DNA from: Nitrospiraceae bacterium
Lineage (GTDB): Bacteria > Nitrospirota > UBA9217
DNA length: 5,332 nt
Reading direction: 5' to 3'
Assembly (NCBI GenBank): GCA_003454665.1
Contig: DMKB01000379.1
Location: 1-5,332, forward strand
The notes below the pieces were generated by a model. That model was not told the origin of the DNA and made no database searches. It saw only the letters and a program-made list of their open reading frames with translations. The translations under genes and the position numbers were made by a program. Positions within the stretch are counted from its first letter, which is position 1. Each line of letters starts with the position of its first letter. Shown here one piece after another: positions 1 to 4,397 of the stretch.

Positions 1-1467
1 GAGGCCGAGGCCCCAGGCGATCACCGGAACCTTCACCCCGAGGGGGAGCGTGACCTCGGGCCGGAAGATGCCCGCGCCGCCCAGCTCCATCCAGCCCAAC
101 GCCGGATGCTTCACGTGCAGTTCCACCGACGGTTCGGTGAAGGGAAAATAGGCGGGCCTGAACTGGAACTCCTCGGCCCCGGCGACCTCTTCGCCGAACA
201 GCGTCAGAAGCCCGAGGAGTGAACGGAAATTGATGTCCTCTCCCAGAACGATCCCCTCGACCTGGTAAAAATCGGGCGCGTGGGTCGCGTCAACAGCATC
301 GTACCGGAAACACCGGGCAATGGAAAAATACTTTCCCGGGATTTTGGGGTCCGCGCCGAGGGTCCTTGCCGACACGGCAGTGCCCTGGCTCCGGAGAATC
401 AGGCGCTTCGCCCGCTCGAGGTCAAAGGCATACCGCCACCCCTTCGAGCCGGTCCCGCCGCCGTCCTTATGGACTGCGGCCACCTGGCCGCCGAAGGGCT
501 CTTCAATCGTCTTGCTCGACGCCGGCTCCTTCACGAAATACACGTCATGGATATTTCGCGCCGGATGAAACTGGGGCATGTAGAGCGCGTCCATGTCCCA
601 GAACTCGTTCTCCACGAGGGGGCCCCGCATCTCCTCGAATCCCATGCCGATGAATTTGTATTTGACGAAATCGAGAAATTCCCGGTAGGGGTGTTTCCTC
701 CCGATGCTGGTCCTCGGCGGACTGATCGAAATATTGTAGGATCGGAACTTCTTCTGCTTCCAGGTGCCCTGTTTGAGCATGTCCGGCGTGAGCGCTGAAG
801 ACTCATCTCCTGTCTCGCCGCGCTCCCTGAGCTGCCGGAGCAACTCCCGGCCTCCGGTGGTCAGGCCGAAGGTGCGTTCCTTCTTCTCGGTGATCCGGAA
901 GATCCCCTTGGATTTTCCGCGCTTGCGGAAATTGTCGTTAATTACCGTCTGTTCGGCCTTCGAGAACGTCGACAGCTCTGACTGCGCCTTCCCGCCCGCC
1001 CGGCCGATCAGGCCGGTCAGAAAAGCATAGGGGCCGACATCACCGTCAGACGCAAGGCTGAGGACTCCTCCCGCGACGATCCGCACCACGCCGGTTTCCT
1101 TGAGCGCACCCACGGAAGAGCTGACCTCGGCGGGATCCAGGCCCCATGACTGTATGATGTCCTTGACCGTGAACTCGCGACCGTCCCGGAGCGCCGTGAT
1201 AATCCGCATCTCCGGCGTCCCCTTCTCGCGGTATGCCGTTCCGGTATCAGTGAGCGCGACAAAGGACGTAACCGACTCCCCGACCACATCGAGCATGCCT
1301 TTGGACTGGAGCCACCCCGCGGCCATGTCCAGCCGTGATTCATCGAGTCCCGATGCCGCCATGATATCGGTGGAAGAGAGCCGGTCGTTACTCCCGAAAC
1401 TGAAGAGCAGCTTGGTCTCGAGGGGATGGAGGCTTTCGAGGATTTTTGTCTGTTCTGATGGTGACAT
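1..1467 (-). CDS. pheS: Phenylalanine--tRNA ligase alpha subunit, archaeal/eukaryotic type (3' end cut by window edge)
   Basis: Charges tRNA-Phe with phenylalanine in the cytoplasm as the catalytic subunit of an alpha2beta2 class II synthetase. Reading leftwards from ATG 1467 the frame stays open for 489 residues to the window edge, so the last residues are missing. Residues 1-200 look like the winged-helix N-terminal region of archaeal-type enzymes and begin with the family-like LHPLETKLL at residues 13-21. The catalytic core follows: HPYREFLDF from H259, FWDMDALYMPQFHPAR (W290, H301-R304), motif 2 as RCFRYDAVDATH (R388) followed by DFYQVEG (Q402 and E404, the Gln-x-Glu expected to bind phenylalanine), and motif 3 beginning at AWGLGL (A484-L489). 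Bacterial-type PheS is about 330-350 residues with a different N-terminus, so this is the long form. The partner pheT, if adjacent, would lie just left of the window. No Shine-Dalgarno precedes the start; a promoter lies directly upstream. Confidence 0.95.
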   Translation of the reverse strand, partial: MSPSEQTKILESLHPLETKLLFSFGSNDRLSSTDIMAASGLDESRLDMAAGWLQSKGMLDVVGESVTSFVALTDTGTAYREKGTPEMRIITALRDGREFTVKDIIQSWGLDPAEVSSSVGALKETGVVRIVAGGVLSLASDGDVGPYAFLTGLIGRAGGKAQSELSTFSKAEQTVINDNFRKRGKSKGIFRITEKKERTFGLTTGGRELLRQLRERGETGDESSALTPDMLKQGTWKQKKFRSYNISISPPRTSIGRKHPYREFLDFVKYKFIGMGFEEMRGPLVENEFWDMDALYMPQFHPARNIHDVYFVKEPASSKTIEEPFGGQVAAVHKDGGGTGSKGWRYAFDLERAKRLILRSQGTAVSARTLGADPKIPGKYFSIARCFRYDAVDATHAPDFYQVEGIVLGEDINFRSLLGLLTLFGEEVAGAEEFQFRPAYFPFTEPSVELHVKHPALGWMELGGAGIFRPEVTLPLGVKVPVIAWGLGL

Positions 1468-1479
1468 GGAATGCGGTTT

Positions 1480-1508
1480 AGATTACTGAGATATGGCACA
1501 TTTGTCAA
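1480..1508 (-). promoter_or_regulatory. Sigma70-like promoter of pheS
   Basis: On the minus strand a perfect TTGACA (1508-1503) is followed after 17 nt by TAATCT (1485-1480). The -35 is consensus; the -10 keeps only the first two bases and the last T. Transcription would start around 1474-1472, leaving about 5-7 nt before the pheS ATG at 1467. The leader CGCATTCC contains no Shine-Dalgarno. Confidence 0.55.
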
Positions 1509-1524
1509 GGAAAAACCGGTTGAC
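1504..1524. promoter_or_regulatory. Inverted repeat between divergent promoters (possible operator)
   Basis: GTCAA at 1504-1508 and TTGAC at 1520-1524 form a 5-bp inverted repeat, which largely follows from the two opposed -35 boxes. Inside it, AACCGGTT at 1514-1521 is a perfect 8-bp palindrome overlapping the plus-strand -35. A regulator bound here could affect pheS and the 1555 gene together. That is inference; chance is a fair alternative for sites this short. Confidence 0.2.
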
Positions 1525-1548
1525 GGCGTGCTGATAGTGTGATACTGT
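1520..1548 (+). promoter_or_regulatory. Extended -10 promoter of the 1555 gene
   Basis: TTGACG (1520-1525) is followed after 17 nt by TACTGT (1543-1548), with TGA immediately before it giving an extended -10. The start ATG at 1555 lies six bases after the -10 box, so the expected transcription start falls at or next to the A of the ATG. This predicts a leaderless mRNA, in keeping with the lack of a purine-rich Shine-Dalgarno before 1555. Confidence 0.5.
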
Positions 1549-1554
1549 TATGCA

Positions 1555-1965
1555 ATGGCGACAACGAAGATCAAGCCGCAATTAAACTATACCCTCCTCT
1601 GCGATGACGTTCGTCAGGAAGTCGGTGGAAAGTTCAGCCTCATGGGCCTCTTCGAGGCCATCTACGCCAATACCTTTCCGGCAGTGCACCCGCGCTTCGC
1701 CATCGTGAACGAGTGGTCGGGAGGCAAGGGTGAGTTCCACGTCAAGATCAGACTCCTCGATACGGATAAAAAAAAGGTCGTCTCCGAGTCGGAAACGGCG
1801 ATCACCCTCTTCAGTGAATCGCAGCGGCACCGTGATATCTCTATCCGCTTCAACACGACCTTCCCGGTGGCCGGGACCTACTGGATCGAAACCCTTGTCG
1901 ACGACAAGCAGATCAACATGGTTTCTCTGGCAGTGAAACAGGTCAACCAGCAAAGCGTCCACTGA
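1555..1965 (+). CDS. Small conserved protein of unknown function, DUF6941-like
   Basis: A 136-residue soluble protein with no signal peptide or membrane segment. The N-terminal block LLCDDVRQEVGGKFSLMGLFEAI (residues 14-36) is the part I associate with DUF6941, a family of about 130 residues with no established function; the assignment is from memory. The remainder alternates short hydrophobic strands with charged turns (FHVKIRLLD 61-69, ISIRFNTTFPVAGTYWIETLVDD 95-117, QINMVSLAVKQV 119-130), which suggests an all-beta fold, possibly a sandwich. It is the only plus-strand gene seen, divergent from pheS across 87 bp. The next gene converges on it from 383 bp away, so it is probably monocistronic. 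The ATG at 1555 is chosen because it opens this frame next to a promoter; the ATG at 1550 is in another frame. Codons 72-74 form a run of eight A residues (1768-1775). I cannot assign a function. Confidence 0.85.
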   Translation: MATTKIKPQLNYTLLCDDVRQEVGGKFSLMGLFEAIYANTFPAVHPRFAIVNEWSGGKGEFHVKIRLLDTDKKKVVSESETAITLFSESQRHRDISIRFNTTFPVAGTYWIETLVDDKQINMVSLAVKQVNQQSVH

Positions 1966-2083
1966 TCGAGCGCAGGCGCTGAATATACCGAACGACATAT
2001 CCCCTTACCGGCTCAAGCCAAACCACAAAATAACCATAAATACGAAGCCTTATGCAACCACGGGTCCCGACTTCGTCTGGACA

Positions 2084-2100
2084 CACAGATGACCACAGAT
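2084..2100 (+). repeat. CACAGAT direct repeat, 10-bp period
   Basis: CACAGAT occurs at 2084-2090 and again at 2094-2100, separated by GAC, giving a 10-bp period. Spacers with repeated CACAGAT are, in my recollection, common between genes in several uncultured and deltaproteobacterial genomes. With only two units here it could be a fragment of such an element or chance. Confidence 0.4.
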
Positions 2101-2104
2101 ACGC

Positions 2105-2131
2105 TTTCGCGTTGTATATATAATCGCGAGA
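2105..2131 (+). promoter_or_regulatory. Isolated TATAAT inside a small hairpin
   Basis: A perfect TATAAT sits at 2119-2124. Seventeen nt upstream is CAGATA (2096-2101), a poor -35 with three matches. The box is flanked by TCGCG (2107-2111) and CGCGA (2125-2129), which can pair in a stem extended to 7 bp with one wobble (2105-2131). No gene follows. It is either a weak promoter for a short transcript or chance in an AT-rich patch. Confidence 0.2.
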
Positions 2132-2285
2132 CTCGAATCGAGGACGTGTGGCGAAGCCCGTGCGACCTACAGTGGCGGAATTGTGGGTCCTGATGGTCCC
2201 GCGCAGTTACAAATTCCATATGGATATTGTTTTTATTTTTTTGTTAGGTATTGATAATTTGGCTATTACTTTTTGCGGACGCGTA

Positions 2286-2336
2286 TCTGCCGGGCAGAGA
2301 CGCCGGAGAGCGGGGAACGATTCGGCGTGATCGCCG
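2286..2336. other. Cluster of overlapping GC hairpins downstream of the SPOR gene
   Basis: TCTGC (2286-2290) pairs with GCAGA (2294-2298) around CGG. CGGCG (2323-2327) pairs with CGCCG (2332-2336) around TGAT. Alternatively ACGCCG (2300-2305) pairs with CGGCGT (2323-2328), so two of the stems exclude each other. The nearest stem begins 13 bases after the SPOR stop codon and could protect or end that transcript. No U-run follows on the minus strand, so it is not a standard intrinsic terminator. Confidence 0.3.
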
Positions 2337-2348
2337 GTGTACTGATGT

Positions 2349-3029
2349 TCATTCGGCGGTAATGTAGGGGGTAAGGCCCTCCTGGTTCTGCAGTTTGTTC
2401 ATCAGCCGCTCGGCTGATTGTTTCTTCTTGAAGTTGCCGATCCGCACGCGATACCACGTCCCCTTGTCCGGGATCTCTGAGGCGACAAAATAAGCCGCAT
2501 AGCCGCGCTTTTTCATCTTCCTGACTTCCTCTTCCGCCAGGCTCCGTTCCGGGTATGACGCTATCTGAATGCTGTAGCGCTGTTTCCCCGTGCTGTTCGA
2601 CCGGGTATCCCCTGTTCCCTCTTCGCGCTTTTTCGGCGCCGGTGGTGCGGTTCGCCGTGCCGTCTTCGCCGGAGCTTTTTCTATGGTTACCTCCAGCGGC
2701 TTTGCCGCACTCGGCTTTTTGGGTTTCGGACGGGGGGTGGGATTCTTTTTTATGGCATGTTTTTTCGGCGCACGAGGCTTCGGCGTGAGATCGAGGGAAA
2801 CGGTCTTGTCTTCCTTGTCCGTCAATGTTTTATAGAACGTGAAATCTTCCTTCTTCGGCAGGTACTCTTTTGCAACGTCGGGAAGCGGCGGAAGCGATTC
2901 CAGCTGGGCGCCCGTCCTGGCCTGGTATTTTCCTACATAGTATCCCAGGAAGAAAAAGCCGACCATAAATACCACTCCCACGGGGATGACAAAGAGTTTG
3001 GAAATGATCCCGCCTTTTTGATTACCCAT
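2349..3029 (-). CDS. Single-pass membrane protein with C-terminal SPOR domain
   Basis: Predicted bitopic inner-membrane protein of 226 residues with its bulk in the periplasm. After a short cytoplasmic MGNQKGG comes a hydrophobic segment at residues 8-35 (FVIPVGVVFMVGFFFLGYYVG). A Pro/Lys/Ala-rich linker follows, strongest at about 84-140 (PKPRAPKKHAIKK and similar). The SPOR domain spans about 149-226: YSIQIASYPERSLAEEEVRKMKKRG, then WYRVRIGNFKKKQSAERL. SPOR domains bind peptidoglycan stripped of stem peptides and often bring proteins to the division septum; the architecture resembles FtsN, but that name cannot be assigned. ATG 3029 is preferred because AGGAAGG lies 8 nt upstream and the cytoplasmic tail is then short. 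The in-frame ATG at 3035 is only 2 nt from that site, and starts further up would overlap queA. It lies 88 nt after queA on the same strand and is probably cotranscribed. Confidence 0.88.
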   Translation of the reverse strand: MGNQKGGIISKLFVIPVGVVFMVGFFFLGYYVGKYQARTGAQLESLPPLPDVAKEYLPKKEDFTFYKTLTDKEDKTVSLDLTPKPRAPKKHAIKKNPTPRPKPKKPSAAKPLEVTIEKAPAKTARRTAPPAPKKREEGTGDTRSNSTGKQRYSIQIASYPERSLAEEEVRKMKKRGYAAYFVASEIPDKGTWYRVRIGNFKKKQSAERLMNKLQNQEGLTPYITAE

Positions 3030-3037
3030 ATTCATTC

Positions 3038-3044
3038 CCTTCCT
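3038..3044 (-). promoter_or_regulatory. Ribosome binding site of the SPOR gene
   Basis: AGGAAGG on the minus strand (3044-3038) is 8 nt from ATG 3029 and only 2 nt from ATG 3035, so it supports the start at 3029. It is the only good Shine-Dalgarno at any visible gene start in the window. Confidence 0.6.
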
Positions 3045-3117
3045 GCCCGCTCTGATGACGAAGAGCGGTGCGTGCTCCAGGATGCCCTTCATGTTTCTCA
3101 TCCGGCCATCATGCAGG

Positions 3118-4167
3118 TCATACCGGCCGGATGAACATCGCATCGCCGTAACTGTAAAACCGGTACTGTTCCACCACGGCGCGCCGGTACGCCCGGAGCA
3201 CGTGCTCTCGCCCGGCAAAGGCCGAGACGAGCATCAGGAGCGTGGATTTCGGCAGATGGAAGTTTGTTATCATTCCATCGATGACCCGGAACGTATGGCC
3301 GGGGTAGATAAACAGGTCCGTAGTCCCTTCTCCCGGCACAACCTGTCCGTCCTGCGCCGCGGCACTCTCAAGGGTCCGAACACTCGTAGTCCCGACGGCA
3401 ATGATGCGTCTCCCCTCTGCCCGTGCGCCGTTGATCAGGGCAGCTGAATCCCGGGGAATGGCGAACCGTTCAGGAAGCATTCTGTGCAACGTAATATCAT
3501 CAACACGAACGGGCTGGAAGGTGCCCGGCCCGACAGACAGCGTTACCGGCACAATCCGGACGCCCTTTGATTCGAGCATCCTGAGCAGTTCCGTCGTAAA
3601 ATGCAGCCCCGCTGTCGGCGCCGCAACAGCCCCATCATGGGACGCATAGACCGTCTGATAGCGCTCCCTATCACAGGCATCGGGCTTTCGCTTTATATAG
3701 GGAGGGAGCGGGGTCTGGCCGATCTCCGGAAGGACCTCCCTGACATCCCGGACACCGTGAAACCTTACGGTCTTGATGCCCTTTTCACCGGAGGCAGTAA
3801 TCTCTGCTTCAACATCCCCGTTGATATCCAGCCTGCTGCCGATGCCGACGCCACCACTCACCAATGCTTCCCATGAGTTGAGGCCTTGTTCAGAAAGGAG
3901 AAAAATCTCGACTGCGCCGCCCGTCTTCTTTCTGGCCATGATCCTGCAGGGAAAGACCTTTGTATCGTTCACGACGAGCACGTCGCCTTCTTCGAGATAA
4001 TCGGTAATATCCGAAAAAATACGGTCCTCGATGGAACCGGTGACCCGGTGAAGGACCATGAGCCGCGCTCGGTCACGTATCGGCCCGGGTTCCTGGGCGA
4101 TACACTGTTCCGGCAGATCGTAATCAAAACTCGCCAGCTTCAGAAGAGTGTCGGCATGGGATAGCAT
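3118..4167 (-). CDS. queA: S-adenosylmethionine:tRNA ribosyltransferase-isomerase
   Basis: Transfers and isomerises the ribose of S-adenosylmethionine onto 7-aminomethyl-7-deazaguanine at the wobble position of GUN-anticodon tRNAs, forming epoxyqueuosine, the penultimate step of queuosine synthesis; cytoplasmic. The 349 residues match the usual family length. Motifs in order: FDYDLPEQCIAQEP near the N-terminus, VVNDTKVFPCRI (NDTKV 67-71), PLPPYIKR from 153, YQTVYASHDGAVAAPTAGLHF (APTAGLHF to 190), VGPGTFQPV, HRMLPE, VGTTSVRTLES (259-268), TDLFIYPGHTF, NFHLPKSTLLMLVSAFAG (from 302) and YSYGDAMFI (YGDAM 340-344). ATG 4167 is chosen over the in-frame ATG at 4230 because family members begin at about MLSHADTLLKLASFDY, and the extra 21 codons would cover the promoter. 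No Shine-Dalgarno is present. The other queuosine genes are not in the window. Confidence 0.97.
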   Translation of the reverse strand: MLSHADTLLKLASFDYDLPEQCIAQEPGPIRDRARLMVLHRVTGSIEDRIFSDITDYLEEGDVLVVNDTKVFPCRIMARKKTGGAVEIFLLSEQGLNSWEALVSGGVGIGSRLDINGDVEAEITASGEKGIKTVRFHGVRDVREVLPEIGQTPLPPYIKRKPDACDRERYQTVYASHDGAVAAPTAGLHFTTELLRMLESKGVRIVPVTLSVGPGTFQPVRVDDITLHRMLPERFAIPRDSAALINGARAEGRRIIAVGTTSVRTLESAAAQDGQVVPGEGTTDLFIYPGHTFRVIDGMITNFHLPKSTLLMLVSAFAGREHVLRAYRRAVVEQYRFYSYGDAMFIRPV

Positions 4168-4173
4168 GGGTGG

Positions 4174-4202
4174 ATTGTACCATATTCCCAGACCGCGATA
4201 AA
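4174..4202 (-). promoter_or_regulatory. Extended -10 promoter of queA
   Basis: On the minus strand TACAAT (4179-4174) matches the -10 consensus at five of six bases and is preceded by TGG, an extended -10. The -35 is weak (TTTATC, 4202-4197, 17-nt spacer), as often tolerated with an extended -10. Six bases, CCACCC, separate the box from the queA ATG, placing the transcription start at the start codon and predicting a leaderless mRNA. Confidence 0.55.
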
Positions 4203-4227
4203 GGAGAAAAGTATCTGAGGGCAGAGA

Positions 4228-4239
4228 CATGACGTCATG
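4228..4239. promoter_or_regulatory. Perfect 12-bp palindrome upstream of queA (possible operator)
   Basis: CATGACGTCATG is self-complementary over all 12 bases. Its centre lies about 66 bp upstream of the predicted queA transcription start, a distance at which many activators bind. It also lies next to the heptad array. I do not recognise a regulator for it. Confidence 0.3.
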
Positions 4240-4244
4240 AATCC

Positions 4245-4358
4245 CAAATCACAAATATCAAATTTCAAATTACCATAACCGAATGAACCAAATGATATTG
4301 ATTTGAATTGAAATTGAGAACAGGGAATGAATTTGTTATTTGGTGTTTGAAATTTGGT
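4245..4358. repeat. Inverted array of 7-bp CAAATNN units
   Basis: The left arm has CAAAT at 4245, 4252, 4259 and 4266, an exact 7-bp period over four units. The right arm has the complement ATTTG at 4331, 4338, (GTTTG) 4345 and 4352, again four units at a 7-bp period. Between them, CAAAT 4289-4293 and ATTTG 4301-4305 form a central dyad seven bases apart. The arms are roughly symmetrical about position 4300, so a single strand could form a long imperfect AT-rich hairpin. The element fills the space between the end of the TPR gene and the queA promoter and is much richer in AT than the genes. It resembles CAAAT-type spacer repeats I recall from deltaproteobacterial and uncultured genomes; origin and function are unknown to me. 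Confidence 0.7.
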
Positions 4359-4397
4359 GCTTAAGGTAATGAGCGCTTGAGTTCCCGTACTGCTCCA

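Larger units (their letters stand above)
1966..2348. other. 383-bp intergenic region without a convincing gene
   Basis: Lies between the ends of two converging genes. Composition changes along it: 2010-2130 is relatively AT-rich with a CACAGAT direct repeat and an isolated TATAAT, 2130-2205 is GC-rich, 2218-2275 is strongly T-rich on the plus strand, and 2280-2340 is GC-rich with overlapping small hairpins. The short open frames here (for example 2148-2330 plus, 2013-2219 minus) lack start signals and recognisable motifs. No clear intrinsic terminator follows either flanking gene. It may hold degraded repeats or an unannotated transcript. Confidence 0.6.

Noticed and set aside
388..435. Blank entry in the findings list at 388-435
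   Set aside because: It carries no observation and has zero interest; I saw nothing there beyond the pheS coding sequence, so it should be ignored.
1017..1508. 163-residue minus-strand open frame at the start of pheS, and similar long frames at 280-798 and 1100-1489 on the plus strand
   Set aside because: They overlap the clearly recognisable pheS frame and give low-complexity Arg/Ser/Pro-rich products without motifs.
1969..1980. AGCGC-AG-GCGCT inverted repeat just after the DUF6941-like stop codon as a terminator
   Set aside because: The loop is too tight for the full stem and no U-run follows.
1582..1998. 138-residue minus-strand open frame opposite the DUF6941-like gene
   Set aside because: It is a shadow of the plus-strand frame, which has a promoter and a family-like N-terminal block.
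2125..2151. tRNA-like sequence around CTCGAATCGAG
   Set aside because: It resembles a T-loop, but the flanking bases do not form a T-stem, and no anticodon arm, D arm or acceptor stem can be traced on either strand.
2148..2330. 60-residue plus-strand open frame containing a hydrophobic stretch
   Set aside because: The hydrophobic part comes from the T-rich tract; there is no ribosome binding site, motif or suitable promoter spacing.
3030..3218. N-terminal extension of the SPOR protein up to ATG 3218
   Set aside because: It would overlap the conserved C-terminus of QueA and put over 60 unlike residues before the membrane segment; the good Shine-Dalgarno is at 3038-3044.
4168..4230. N-terminal extension of QueA to ATG 4230
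   Set aside because: The 21 added residues do not match the family start and the DNA contains the extended -10 promoter.
4245..4358. CRISPR array
   Set aside because: The units are 7 bp and inverted between arms, with no 24-40-bp repeats or uniform spacers and no cas genes.
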